Shown here piece after piece: positions 1 to 7,901 of a DNA stretch of 43,778 bases. A program made the position numbers and the translations under genes. The DNA is from an uncultured Subdoligranulum sp. (GTDB taxonomy: Bacteria > Bacillota > Clostridia > Oscillospirales > Ruminococcaceae): the NCBI GenBank assembly GCA_904374465.1, contig CAJFFY010000020.1:1-43778 (forward strand), read 5' to 3'. The notes below the pieces were generated by a model, which saw nothing but the letters and a program-made list of their open reading frames with translations, searched no databases and was not told the DNA's origin. Position 1 is the stretch's first letter. The number at the start of each line of letters is the position of its first letter.

Positions 1-135
1 CTTGGCGCGCTCGCTCACGTACTTGCGCAGGCGGGGCAGATCCTTGTAATCAATGTGCTCAACGCGATCGACGCAGAAGCTGCAAACCTTCTTGCGGCCA
101 CGATGCATCGGGCGGGAAGAACGATCCATAGCCAT
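1..135 (-). CDS. rpsR: 30S ribosomal protein S18, N-terminal part (runs off the window)
   Basis: The first 45 codons of S18 are read leftward from an ATG at 135; the rest lies beyond base 1. The protein starts MAMDRSSRPMHRGRKK and continues with CSFC and then IDYKDLPRLRKYVSERAK, a typical Firmicutes S18. S18 binds the platform of the 30S subunit together with S6, encoded two genes upstream. A strong AAGGAGG ribosome-binding site (144-150, minus) lies before the start. It is the third gene of the rpsF-ssb-rpsR operon, 38 bases after ssb. The CxxC pair suggests a zinc-binding form, but only part of the protein is visible. Confidence 0.95.
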   Translation of the reverse strand, partial: MAMDRSSRPMHRGRKKVCSFCVDRVEHIDYKDLPRLRKYVSERAK

Positions 136-173
136 TGTGGTAACCTCCTTGTTGGAATTCTACAATCGATTTG

Positions 174-656
174 TCAGAACGGCAGGTCGCCCTCGTCCTC
201 GATCAAGGCAAAGTCATCGTTGCTGCCGGCAGAATAGCTCGGCGCAGGTGCCTGTTGCACAGCGGGACGGGCAGCGGGGTCTGCCATAGGTGCGCCGTAG
301 TTGGCGCCACCCATGCTGGGTGCGGCGTTGGCGGATTTGGGTCCGGCAAAGTTGACGTTGTTGGCCACGATCTCGATGGCGGTGCGGTTGTTTCCGCTCT
401 TGTCCTGGTAGGACCGGCTCTGCAGACGGCCGTCCACGGCAATCAGCGAACCTTTCTGGAAATACTTGCACACAAATTCCGCCGTGCGGTCCCACGCGGT
501 AACGGGGATCCAGTCGGCCTGGCTCTGGCCGTTGGCATCGCGCTTGCCGTTGCGATCACACGCAATGGTAAAGGACGCCACGCTTTTGCCGGTCGTGGTC
601 TGGCGAAGTTCCGGGTCGCGGGCAAGGCGGCCCATAATTGCAACAACATTCAGCAT
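174..656 (-). CDS. ssb: Single-stranded DNA-binding protein
   Basis: A 160-residue SSB. Residues 1-105 form the OB fold: it starts MLNVVAIMGRLARDPELR, and WIPVTAWDRTAEFV and GSLIAVDGRLQSRSY are clear family segments. A flexible Ala/Pro/Gly-rich linker follows, then the acidic tip ending DEGDLPF, the docking peptide for replication and repair partners. It coats single-stranded DNA in replication, recombination and repair. It sits between rpsF and rpsR, the classic Firmicutes order, with a 12-base gap after rpsF and an AAGGAG site before the ATG. Length and motifs are standard, so this is the housekeeping SSB rather than a phage or plasmid copy. Confidence 0.97.
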   Translation of the reverse strand: MLNVVAIMGRLARDPELRQTTTGKSVASFTIACDRNGKRDANGQSQADWIPVTAWDRTAEFVCKYFQKGSLIAVDGRLQSRSYQDKSGNNRTAIEIVANNVNFAGPKSANAAPSMGGANYGAPMADPAARPAVQQAPAPSYSAGSNDDFALIEDEGDLPF

Positions 657-668
657 GTTCGGTACTCC

Positions 669-953
669 TTACTCCTCCTCAGCAATGATAATGCTGCGAA
701 GAACGCCTTCAGTGATCTTGTAGATACGATCCAGCTCAGCCGGGAAATCGGGCTCGCTGGTGAACTTGATCACCGTGTACACACCCTCGGTCTCATCGTT
801 GATGGGATACGCAAGACGCTTCTTGCCCCAATCATCAACAGAATCGATCGTACCATTCGCCGCGATCAGGTTCTTGAACTTGTTCACCAGAGCGGTGGAA
901 GCCTCCTCATCGAGGTTGGCGGTGGTAACCATCATGGTTTCGTACTTAGCCAT
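669..953 (-). CDS. rpsF: 30S ribosomal protein S6
   Basis: A 94-residue S6 protein starting MAKYETMMVTTANLDEE, with the typical core segment GKKRLAYPINDETEGVYTVIKF and an acidic end (AEEE). The frame stays open further upstream, but the ATG at 953 is preceded by AAAAGGAGGTG and matches the family start, so the upstream extension is rejected. It is the first gene of the rpsF-ssb-rpsR operon and has a consensus promoter at 1037-1066. S6 and S18 form a heterodimer on the 30S platform; in several bacteria this complex binds the rpsF leader RNA to repress the operon. Confidence 0.97.
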   Translation of the reverse strand: MAKYETMMVTTANLDEEASTALVNKFKNLIAANGTIDSVDDWGKKRLAYPINDETEGVYTVIKFTSEPDFPAELDRIYKITEGVLRSIIIAEEE

Positions 954-981
954 ATTCTGTGCACCTCCTTTTGGACGTATG

Positions 982-1030
982 GCCCTTTGCCCATGCAAAG
1001 GGCAAGGAAAATCTGTGCCGTTTGGCACAG
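982..1030 (-). promoter_or_regulatory. rpsF 5' leader with two hairpins
   Basis: The predicted rpsF transcript folds two perfect hairpins before its ribosome-binding site. The first is a 7-bp stem with a 4-base loop (1013-1030). The second is a 9-bp stem with a 4-base loop (982-1003; arms GCCCTTTGC and GCAAAGGGC). S6:S18-binding leaders are known upstream of rpsF in many bacteria. I see the hairpins directly; that they bind S6:S18 is inference, and I could not confirm the diagnostic bulged CCG. Confidence 0.5.
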
Positions 1031-1036
1031 CAGTTT

Positions 1037-1066
1037 ATTATAGCAAGCCTGTCCCTGTTTTGTCAA
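1037..1066 (-). promoter_or_regulatory. Promoter of the rpsF-ssb-rpsR operon
   Basis: On the minus strand a perfect TTGACA (1061-1066) and a perfect TATAAT (1037-1042) are separated by 18 bases. They point into rpsF, as expected for a strongly expressed ribosomal protein operon. Confidence 0.9.
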
Positions 1067-1206
1067 GGCTTGCGATGAATTTTTTGGCGATACATACACA
1101 AAAATTGACCGGCCCGGCCAGGTAGTTGCAAAACCGGCAACTTCATGATACCATAAAACGACAGGGCCGTACAGGGCCTGTTTTTGCTTACAGGGGGGAA
1201 TTTTGT

Positions 1207-2151
1207 GTGGAAAATCTGATTTTCAGCCTGAATGCCACGTTGCCCATCTTTCTGGTTATGGTGGTGGGGGGAATTCTGGGAAGGTTGGGCTTTTTGCCCA
1301 GGGAATTCTGCAAAGCGTCCGATAAACTCACTTTCAAGATTACGTTGCCCATTATGCTGTTCCTGGACATGTCGGACGTGGACATGCGCCATGATTTTCA
1401 GCCGAAGTTTGTGCTGTTCTGCTTCGGGGCAACCTTAATCAGCATTCTGGTGATCTGGGGTCTGGCCCGGGCACTGCTGCGGGATAAGACCATCATCGGC
1501 GAGTTTGTACAGGCCTCCTACCGCAGCAGCGCTGCGGTGCTGGGGGTGGCGTTTATCCAGAATATCTATGGGGATGCCGGTATGGCACCGTTGATGATTC
1601 TGGGAAGCGTTCCCCTTTTCAACATCTTTGCGGTGTTGATCCTCATGATCGAAGCTCCCGGGGAAAAACGGGCAACGCCCCGGCCGGGACAGCTGTTGTA
1701 CGGTGTGGTCACCAACCCGATTCTTTTGGGCATCGTGGCCGGTACGGTATTCAGTCTGCTGCCGGTGGAACTGCCCACCATCGCCGACAAAACGCTGAAC
1801 AGCCTGGCCTCGCTGACCACGCCGCTGGCACTGCTGTCCATCGGTGCCAGTTTTGAGGGAACGAAAGCGCTGCAAAAGGCGGGCCCCACACTGGTGGCGG
1901 CGCTGCTCAAGACAGTGGGCCTGTCGGCCATCTTTATCCCTTGCGCTGTGGCCTTGGGCTTCCGGGAAAAGGAACTGGTCGCATTGCTCATCATGCTGGG
2001 CAGTCCCACCACGCCCAGTTCCTATGTCATGGCCAAGAACATGGGACACGAGGGGGTGCTGACCGCCAGCACCGTGGCTGCCACCACGCTGCTCTCGGCG
2101 CTGACTCTCACGGCCTGGATTTTTATCCTGCACGGTGGGGGCTGGCTGTAA
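1207..2151 (+). CDS. AEC (auxin efflux carrier) family transporter
   Basis: A 314-residue membrane protein of the Mem_trans/AEC family, with about ten hydrophobic segments and the characteristic glycine/asparagine-rich helices (PIFLVMVVGGILGRLGF near the N-terminus; LGSPTTPSSYVMAKNMG near residue 275). Family members export or exchange small organic acids such as malate or lactate; the substrate cannot be read here. I chose the GTG at 1207 because GGGGGGAA lies 7-8 bases upstream and the hydrophobic domain starts directly after it. An upstream in-frame TTG at 1126 has no ribosome-binding site. It is monocistronic, divergent from rpsF, and closed by the terminator at 2164. A second AEC protein lies at 38676. 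Confidence 0.88.
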   Translation: MENLIFSLNATLPIFLVMVVGGILGRLGFLPREFCKASDKLTFKITLPIMLFLDMSDVDMRHDFQPKFVLFCFGATLISILVIWGLARALLRDKTIIGEFVQASYRSSAAVLGVAFIQNIYGDAGMAPLMILGSVPLFNIFAVLILMIEAPGEKRATPRPGQLLYGVVTNPILLGIVAGTVFSLLPVELPTIADKTLNSLASLTTPLALLSIGASFEGTKALQKAGPTLVAALLKTVGLSAIFIPCAVALGFREKELVALLIMLGSPTTPSSYVMAKNMGHEGVLTASTVAATTLLSALTLTAWIFILHGGGWL

Positions 2152-2163
2152 TCGTACCTATAT

Positions 2164-2204
2164 AAAAAGCGGCGTATTCCCGACAGGGAAGCACGCCGCT
2201 TTTT
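2164..2204. terminator. Bidirectional intrinsic terminator
   Basis: A 12-bp stem (AAAAAGCGGCGT / ACGCCGCTTTTT) with A and T runs on either side. It sits between the convergent AEC gene and ABC permease and can serve both strands. Confidence 0.85.
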
Positions 2205-2207
2205 CGT

Positions 2208-2885
2208 TCAGTAGGTTTTTCGGGTGTAGATGCGCACGCTGATGGCCCAGCTGATGACCATACACACCAGCGAGAATAGCAGCAAGGCACCGACCACTGC
2301 GATTGTAAAGGCTGCCTCAGACCAGTTGGCCGTGATGGCAGCATCCAACGAGGAGGCAGCGTTTTTGATGGGAGTGGTGGTACTCTCCGGCAGCAGGGGG
2401 AACAGGGCGACGGGCCCAAAGGCCACCACCAGAAGGGAGATAGAGACCCAGCTGCGGGCTTTTGCTGCACCGAACTTATAGGACAGAGGCATCACGAAAG
2501 AAAAGTAGAACAACGTGACTGTGCAGGCAGCAGTCAGGCCCAGTGCGGCCTCCAGAAACGTGGGTTTGGGGGCCGGGATCAGGGCGATGAGGAAGAAGGA
2601 CAGGGGAATGCTGGCCACTGTGAGAATCAGTGTCAGCCAGTATTTTACCGATACCAGTTGTCCGGGGCTGACAGGGAGTGTGTGTGCGTAGGCATCCCAG
2701 TGGCTGTTTTCATCCATGCTGATGGTGGAAGAGGCATACATGCCTACAACAAACACCATGGCATAGGCCAGAAAAGTCATCCGACCCGCCACGGTCAGCA
2801 GCCCGTAGAAAACCAGCAGAAAGAGAAAATTGGTTTTGTAGCCGCCTGCAATCAGAGACCAATCCTTATACAGCAAGCCTTTCAT
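2208..2885 (-). CDS. ABC-2 type transporter permease
   Basis: A 225-residue integral membrane protein with about six transmembrane segments, starting MKGLLYKDWSLIAGGYKTN. The short cytoplasmic start MKGLLxKD is typical of ABC-2 permeases that pair with YtrB/BcrA-like ATPases. Its ATG overlaps the ATPase stop codon as ATGA (2882-2885), so translation is coupled. It is the last gene of a GntR-ATPase-permease operon ending at the terminator at 2164. Such operons often respond to cell-wall-active compounds; the substrate here is unknown. No truncation is seen. Confidence 0.85.
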   Translation of the reverse strand: MKGLLYKDWSLIAGGYKTNFLFLLVFYGLLTVAGRMTFLAYAMVFVVGMYASSTISMDENSHWDAYAHTLPVSPGQLVSVKYWLTLILTVASIPLSFFLIALIPAPKPTFLEAALGLTAACTVTLFYFSFVMPLSYKFGAAKARSWVSISLLVVAFGPVALFPLLPESTTTPIKNAASSLDAAITANWSEAAFTIAVVGALLLFSLVCMVISWAISVRIYTRKTY

Positions 2886-3742
2886 TGTTCATCCCTCCCG
2901 CTGTAAAACCGCATGATGTCGTCGATGCCGGCTGCGTCACAGACCATGCCGGGCAGCAACCGCCGGACTTCTTCGCGCCCTTTGACCAGACTCTCACAAC
3001 CAAAGGCGTTCTCTTTGGTAAAGATCACACAACCGGCAGGCAGGGTCTCCAGCACCTGACGGGGACTGCGCAGCAGGCCGTATTCCTGCAAAAGCACATC
3101 TTTGTCCTCGTGGAAGAGCAGTTGTCCGTGGTGCAGGTAGGCGATGGAGTCGGCCACCTGTTCCAGGTCACTGGTGATGTGGCTGCTCATCAGGATGCTG
3201 TGCCGCTCGTCCTGAATGAATTCCAGAAACAGATCCAGTATTTCGCTGCGCACCACCGGGTCCAGTCCGGCGGTGGCTTCGTCCAGTACCAGCAAGTCCG
3301 GATTGTGGGCCAGCGCTGTAGCCAGGCTCAGCTTCATCCGCATGCCCCGGCTGTATTCCGAAATCTTTTGGCCATCGTCCAGCCCGAACTGCTGCAGATA
3401 TGTCGCGAACTGTTGGGCATTCCAGAAAGAACCGAAAATCCCGGCCATACTTTTGCCTATACGCCTGGCGGTCAGGCCGCCGTAAAAATAGGCATCTTCA
3501 AATACCACACCCAAGCGGGCCCGGGCAGCCTGATCGGTGGGGCTGCTGCCCAGCAGCGAGACCGTGCCGGCGTCGGCGGGATTCACCCCGCACAGAATTT
3601 TCAGGGTGGTGGTTTTGCCGGCACCGTTTTCCCCCACCAGGCCCACAATGGTGCCGGTGGGTACCGTCAGATCGATGGGGCCCAGCGTAAAATCTTTGTA
3701 GTGCTTCTGCACACCGTGCAGAATGGCTGCTTCCTTTGCCAT
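2882..3742 (-). CDS. ABC transporter ATP-binding protein (YtrB/BcrA-like)
   Basis: A 286-residue ATPase subunit. Walker A is GENGAGKTT (about residues 37-45), the signature is the variant YSRGMRMKLSL, Walker B is LLVLDEATAGLD, and the H-loop is SSHIT. The C-terminal 80 residues are the extension seen in ABC-2 drug or lantibiotic-type exporters. The ATG at 3742 has GGGAGG upstream and lies 2 bases after the GntR stop codon; a further in-frame ATG at 3778 lies inside gntR and is not needed. It should energise the permease at 2208-2885. Confidence 0.9.
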   Translation of the reverse strand: MAKEAAILHGVQKHYKDFTLGPIDLTVPTGTIVGLVGENGAGKTTTLKILCGVNPADAGTVSLLGSSPTDQAARARLGVVFEDAYFYGGLTARRIGKSMAGIFGSFWNAQQFATYLQQFGLDDGQKISEYSRGMRMKLSLATALAHNPDLLVLDEATAGLDPVVRSEILDLFLEFIQDERHSILMSSHITSDLEQVADSIAYLHHGQLLFHEDKDVLLQEYGLLRSPRQVLETLPAGCVIFTKENAFGCESLVKGREEVRRLLPGMVCDAAGIDDIMRFYSGRDEQ

Positions 3743-3744
3743 GG

Positions 3745-4116
3745 TTAGCCCTCCCATAAAAGGCGTAACATCTCGCATACCTCGTCGTAGCCGATGCTGC
3801 CCAGCCGCGCGGCATCCACCGCGTCCTGCAGGCTGCTTTCGACCTTTTTCAGATGTTCTTCGCGCACCAGTGCGGGGTTCTGGGCGGCCACAAAGCTGCC
3901 GCGGCCCGGCTGGGTCAGAATGAACCCGGCGGATTCCAGGTCCTCGTAGGCACGTTTGGTGGTAATGACGCTGATGCGCAGCTCCTTGGCCAAAAGCCGG
4001 ATGCTGGGCAGGGCGTCCCCGGCCTGCAGTTTGCCGGACAGGATCTGTTCCTTGATCTGTCGCGTGATCTGCGCGTAGATCGGTTCCTGTCCGGAATTGG
4101 ACAGATAAATTTCCAT
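3745..4116 (-). CDS. GntR-family transcriptional regulator, YtrA subfamily
   Basis: A 123-residue regulator with an N-terminal winged helix (PIYAQITRQIKEQILSGKL ... ALPSIRLLAKELRISVITTKRAYEDLE) and a short C-terminal helical part, the size of YtrA-type repressors that lack a ligand domain. The ATG at 4116 follows AAGGAGCG; longer upstream frames have no ribosome-binding site. It is the first gene of a three-gene operon with the ABC ATPase and permease. YtrA proteins typically repress their own operon, and a GTATA-n7-TATAC inverted repeat overlaps its promoter. Confidence 0.9.
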   Translation of the reverse strand: MEIYLSNSGQEPIYAQITRQIKEQILSGKLQAGDALPSIRLLAKELRISVITTKRAYEDLESAGFILTQPGRGSFVAAQNPALVREEHLKKVESSLQDAVDAARLGSIGYDEVCEMLRLLWEG

Positions 4117-4158
4117 GAAGCGCTCCTTATCATCGAACTGTACATATTCGATATTTAC

Positions 4159-4187
4159 AGTATATACGCAATATACACAGTTGTCAA
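4159..4187 (-). promoter_or_regulatory. Promoter and probable GntR operator of the ABC operon
   Basis: On the minus strand TTGACA (4182-4187) and TATACT (4159-4164) are 17 bases apart. The inverted repeat GTATA-n7-TATAC (4160-4176) covers the -10 box and most of the spacer. That is a logical place for autorepression by the YtrA-type regulator; the assignment of the operator is inference. Confidence 0.75.
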
Positions 4188-4205
4188 TATACCCATAAAA
4201 AATAC

Positions 4206-4236
4206 CCATAAAAAATCCCGCCTGGACAGGCGGGAT
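4206..4236 (-). terminator. Terminator of the Lrp-type gene
   Basis: A 9-bp stem ATCCCGCCT / AGGCGGGAT with a 4-base loop (4215-4236) is followed on the minus strand by TTTTT. It separates the Lrp gene from the downstream gntR promoter. Confidence 0.8.
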
Positions 4237-4242
4237 AGCGGG

Positions 4243-4695
4243 TTATTCGTTTTCTTCCGGCTCTGATACCGGCACGCCCCGATGCTCCACCGGAGTGGAA
4301 AAGACAATCTGTGTGTGGGTACGGCCGAATTGCTGCAGGTGATTGATAAACTGGTCCAGGTCCTGGGTGGTGGGGAAGAGCACTTCAATAAGCATGCTGT
4401 AATCCCCAGTGACGCAGTTGCATTCCACCACCTGGGGGCACTGTTGAATATACGGGTAGAATTCCGGCTTTCGCTGGGGGTCCATATCCAGGCTGATGAA
4501 GGCCTTGACCATATAGCCCAGTTTGGGAGCGTTGACTTGGGCCTGGTAGCCGGACAGAATCCCGGCGCCTTCCAGGCGGGCAATGCGGGCCGATACGGCG
4601 GGGCTGGACAAAAAGACCTGATCGGCAATCTCCTTCAGCGGAGTCCGGGCATTTTTTTGCAAAATATCTACAATTTTGCGATCGATACGATCCAT
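4243..4695 (-). CDS. Lrp/AsnC family transcriptional regulator
   Basis: A 150-residue protein with the standard two-part layout. The N-terminal helix-turn-helix starts MDRIDRKIVDILQKNART and continues LKEIADQVFLSSPAVSARIARLEGAGIL. A RAM (ligand-binding, oligomerising) domain follows, with the typical CNCVTGDYSMLIEV core. Lrp/AsnC proteins sense amino acids or related metabolites. It has an AGGAGG site and its own promoter and terminator, so it is monocistronic. Its targets cannot be inferred from its neighbours. Confidence 0.92.
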   Translation of the reverse strand: MDRIDRKIVDILQKNARTPLKEIADQVFLSSPAVSARIARLEGAGILSGYQAQVNAPKLGYMVKAFISLDMDPQRKPEFYPYIQQCPQVVECNCVTGDYSMLIEVLFPTTQDLDQFINHLQQFGRTHTQIVFSTPVEHRGVPVSEPEENE

Positions 4696-4758
4696 ACAAA
4701 CCTCCTGCGGCCGATGACCGCCCGTGCGCGTGGCACAGAAAACTTTATGATCGAAAGC

Positions 4759-4787
4759 ATTTTACCACATTCACTGTGTCAAGTAAA
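4759..4787 (-). promoter_or_regulatory. Promoter of the Lrp-type gene
   Basis: Minus-strand TTTACT (4782-4787) and TAAAAT (4759-4764) with a 17-base spacer, 63 bases before the ATG. A TTGACA overlaps the -35 but has no suitable -10. Confidence 0.55.
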
Positions 4788-4825
4788 GGAATTTGCAAAA
4801 GAAAACACGGTGCATGACGTGCGGA

Positions 4826-4854
4826 TTGAAAAAAAAGGGGAACCATGGTAATAT
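4826..4854 (+). promoter_or_regulatory. Promoter of the sugar-phosphate transferase gene
   Basis: TTGAAA (4826-4831), 17-base spacer, TAATAT (4849-4854). It lies 85 bases before the start codon at 4940, leaving a modest leader in which I see no clear structure. Confidence 0.6.
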
Positions 4855-4939
4855 AGTAAAGAATATTTTTGCTGAAAAAAAGTATTCGGCGTGCAAACGC
4901 AAACTTGAGGAGTAGAGTGCGGATGAGGGAACGATATCT

Positions 4940-6394
4940 ATGATTAACAGACGGGAAAAGTTGCAGTATGCCTATGTTTTTTTGGTGGACCTTGTGGCAT
5001 TGCTGCTCAGTGTCTTGCTGGCCTGGCTGATCACCGACGGGCTGATGGGGCTCATTGTGCCTTACAGTACCGGGGACTGGGTGCAGACCATCTGCCTGGT
5101 CGTGCTGGCGTTTATGATCACCTTTTTATTGTTCACCAACCAGAAAGAAAATATTGTCACCCGCAGTGTGGGAAGGGAATGCAGCCTGTCCATCCGGTTC
5201 AACCTGTTGATGGCAGCCATCTATTCCGCCTTGATGCTGTTGGCCAAGGCGCAGATGCTGGATTCCCGCTATTTTACGGTGGCGGTCCCCCTGGTGAATG
5301 CCATCCTGCTGCCATTGGGGCATATCCTGCTGAAGCGGGACCTGATGCGCACCAAAAGCCGGCGTGGCATGGAAAGTCTGGTGGGCATCATGTCCACCAC
5401 AGATAATGCACCGGCGGTTGTCTCTGCCCTGAAGAGCGACTGGTCCAAGCGTATCTGTGGCATGGTGTTGCTGGATGCTACCGCCGAGGAGGTGGGCCAA
5501 CTGTATGACGGCATTCCGGTCCGGGCAACCTTTGACGATTTCATGGACTGGATCCGCCGTGCGGCCCTGGATGAAATTTTCGTGGATATTCCCATGGACA
5601 GTGGGGAATCCTTTTTGCCCTATCTGGAAGAGATGGAAAGCATGGGCCTGACGGTACATTTCCGGTTGAAGATCCTGGACCGGATCGAGGAAGTGTGCTG
5701 CGATGAAACCAGCGCTGCCCGCCTGTATCGTCAGTTGGGCCGTTGCGCCGGCGGCAACATCGTGACCATGGGAACCATCGAGATGCAGCTGCGGGACCAG
5801 ATCCTCAAGCGGATGATGGATATTGCCGGTGCGCTGGTGGGCTGTCTGATCAGCATTCCCATCATTGCGGTGGTGGCCATCCCTTTGAAACTGGAGAGCC
5901 CCGGTCCGCTGATTTTCCGCCAGAAGCGTGTGGGTTTAAATGGCCGGTATTTCTATATCCACAAATTGCGTAGCATGTATGTGGATGCTGAGGAACGCAA
6001 GAAGGAACTGATGGCCAAAAACGAGATGAACGGTCTGATGTTCAAGATGAAGGATGATCCGCGCATCACCCGGGTGGGACGGTTTATCCGCAAAACCAGT
6101 ATCGACGAGCTGCCCCAATTTTTTGATGTGCTGCGCGGGGACATGTCGCTGGTGGGGACCCGCCCGCCCACAGTGGACGAGTACAAACAGTACGAAAGCC
6201 ACCACAAACGCCGCTTGAGCATGAAGCCCGGCATTACCGGCCTGTGGCAGTGCAGCGGCCGCAGCAATATCGAAAATTTTGAAGAGGTCGTCAAACTGGA
6301 CGTGCAGTATATTGACAACTGGTCCCTCTGGGGCGATGTGAAGATTCTCTTCAAGACGGTATGGGTCGTATTGGCCGGACGCGGCGCCAAATAA
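4940..6394 (+). CDS. Undecaprenyl-phosphate sugar phosphotransferase (WcaJ/CpsE-like)
   Basis: A 484-residue polyprenyl glycosylphosphotransferase. The N-terminal third has four or five transmembrane segments, the middle (about 145-270) is a soluble CoA-binding-like region, and the C-terminal bacterial sugar transferase domain begins near residue 285 (RMMDIAGALVGCLISI). Family motifs are clear: ESPGPLIFRQKRVG, HKLRSM, KTSIDELPQFFDVLRGDMSLVGTRPP, and GITGLWQCSGR. It transfers a sugar-1-phosphate to undecaprenyl phosphate, the first membrane step of exopolysaccharide, capsule or wall-glycan assembly. No glycosyltransferase cluster lies nearby, so its product is unknown. Confidence 0.93.
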   Translation: MINRREKLQYAYVFLVDLVALLLSVLLAWLITDGLMGLIVPYSTGDWVQTICLVVLAFMITFLLFTNQKENIVTRSVGRECSLSIRFNLLMAAIYSALMLLAKAQMLDSRYFTVAVPLVNAILLPLGHILLKRDLMRTKSRRGMESLVGIMSTTDNAPAVVSALKSDWSKRICGMVLLDATAEEVGQLYDGIPVRATFDDFMDWIRRAALDEIFVDIPMDSGESFLPYLEEMESMGLTVHFRLKILDRIEEVCCDETSAARLYRQLGRCAGGNIVTMGTIEMQLRDQILKRMMDIAGALVGCLISIPIIAVVAIPLKLESPGPLIFRQKRVGLNGRYFYIHKLRSMYVDAEERKKELMAKNEMNGLMFKMKDDPRITRVGRFIRKTSIDELPQFFDVLRGDMSLVGTRPPTVDEYKQYESHHKRRLSMKPGITGLWQCSGRSNIENFEEVVKLDVQYIDNWSLWGDVKILFKTVWVVLAGRGAK

Positions 6395-6408
6395 GCAGCC
6401 TGAGACAA

Positions 6409-6440
6409 GAACCCCCTGTGGCATTGGCCACAGGGGGTTC
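6409..6440. terminator. Hairpin between convergent genes
   Basis: A perfect 14-bp stem (GAACCCCCTGTGGC / GCCACAGGGGGTTC) with a 4-base loop separates the sugar transferase gene from the convergent M23 gene. T runs are weak on both sides, so termination strength is uncertain. Confidence 0.65.
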
Positions 6441-6444
6441 TGCA

Positions 6445-7899
6445 TTAAAAGTCGGGATTTTTGGTGGGAATGTCAGGGAACACGTCCCGGGCACTGAACA
6501 GCGTGTCATTGTAACTCATTTCAAAGTGGCAATGGTTGCCGGTGGAGTCGCCGGTGGAACCCACATATCCGATGAGTTGCCCCTGGGTGACCGTGTCACC
6601 CACCTGCACCGCAAAGCTGGACATGTGGGCGTACAGTGTCTTGTAACCATTGCCGTGGTCGATCTGTACGTAGTTGCCCCAACTGTAATGCATGGGAACG
6701 ACCTGTATCACGGTGCCGCTGTCGGCGGCATAGATGGGGGTTCCGTAGGGGGCCGCAATATCCACACCGCGATGGACGCGGGGCAGAATGGCCCAGCGGG
6801 AAATGGATTTGTAACCCGGTACGGGCCAGATAAAGGTACCGGTGCCCAGTTTTCCGATCATGCCGCTCTGCAGGCGTGTGCCGCGGCGGATGATTTCCGG
6901 TGTGGGAGCCTGGGTGACGGTTACGTCCACCACCTGGTCGTCGACCTGCTGTCCGTTGAGGTAGGTCAGCTCCCGGGTAATGATCTCGCTGCCGGGCACG
7001 CCCTGCTGGAGGGTTTCGCTTTTGCCGAACTCCAGGTTACTGTCTTCCTGAGTTTGGGTGTCAAAGGGAATTTCTGCCGATTCTGTTACCCGCTGGGTTA
7101 CCTGAACCTGCAGGGCGGCGCCATCGTCCGCCTGCAAGGCAGAGAGAATCTGATCGTAGGGCACCACCGAGTCTGTCAGATAGATACCGTCCACCAGACG
7201 CAGGCCGTGGGCAAAGCTGGCCTGCAGGGTAGGATCCTCGGGGTTATCCCAGGGCTGTAGCTGTGCATGCAGGTAGTGACGCAAATGATCCCCTTCGGTG
7301 GTCACAAAGCGCAGTTGATCGTCCCAGTAAACGGCAGTACCTTCGGTGATTTCGCTGCCGCTGATGCGCAGGATTTCGTTGGCGATTTCGCTTTCGGTCA
7401 TCGTCGTTTCGCTGATGGCCAGGGTGTATCCTGGTTCCACATCCCAGGTCAGGGTTCCCTGATCTGCGGCCAATTGCTGCCGGGCGGAGTTGACCCGGGC
7501 CAGCACGTCGGCCCGGGCGCTGTCGAAGATTTCCTCGCTGGCTACGTATCCGACGGTCTGGCCGTTGACCACCACACGCAGGGCAAAGGGCAAGGTGAGC
7601 ACGGAGCGCACCAGCCATGCCAATGCCACCGCTGCGGCAGCCGGAAGCAGATACAGGCGGAACAGGCGCAACGGATGGCGCAGGCTGTCTACAAAATCCA
7701 GCAAAGCCTGCAAGGGTGGGCGCAGTATGGCTGCCAACAGGCTGCCCAGCGCCTGCAACAGGCCGCCAGTAAGGGTACGTGTCGTTCGTCCCAACCGGAC
7801 CAGTGTGTATTCCACCAGGAACCCTATGGCATACAAAAAATCACCGAAAGGTCCTTGCAGTCCCTGGGTAGATAACAAACGGCTTCCCTCCTTTTCCAT
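6445..7899 (-). CDS. M23 metallopeptidase with G5 domain (membrane-anchored)
   Basis: About 484 residues. A membrane segment lies near residues 80-105 (LYLLPAAAAVALAWLVRSVL), followed by an extracytoplasmic region, a G5-like domain (about 320-365) and a C-terminal LytM/M23 peptidase with its zinc ligands: HRGVDIAAPYG, YAHMS, and HCHFEM. M23 enzymes cut peptidoglycan cross-bridges; G5 domains bind wall components. It overlaps the upstream M23 gene. The start is uncertain: ATG 7899 has no ribosome-binding site, TTG 7905 overlaps the upstream stop, and a strong AAGGAGG inside the frame (7887-7893) would suit a TTG at 7878. Confidence 0.88.
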   Translation of the reverse strand: MEKEGSRLLSTQGLQGPFGDFLYAIGFLVEYTLVRLGRTTRTLTGGLLQALGSLLAAILRPPLQALLDFVDSLRHPLRLFRLYLLPAAAAVALAWLVRSVLTLPFALRVVVNGQTVGYVASEEIFDSARADVLARVNSARQQLAADQGTLTWDVEPGYTLAISETTMTESEIANEILRISGSEITEGTAVYWDDQLRFVTTEGDHLRHYLHAQLQPWDNPEDPTLQASFAHGLRLVDGIYLTDSVVPYDQILSALQADDGAALQVQVTQRVTESAEIPFDTQTQEDSNLEFGKSETLQQGVPGSEIITRELTYLNGQQVDDQVVDVTVTQAPTPEIIRRGTRLQSGMIGKLGTGTFIWPVPGYKSISRWAILPRVHRGVDIAAPYGTPIYAADSGTVIQVVPMHYSWGNYVQIDHGNGYKTLYAHMSSFAVQVGDTVTQGQLIGYVGSTGDSTGNHCHFEMSYNDTLFSARDVFPDIPTKNPDF

Positions 7900-7901
7900 G
7901 G

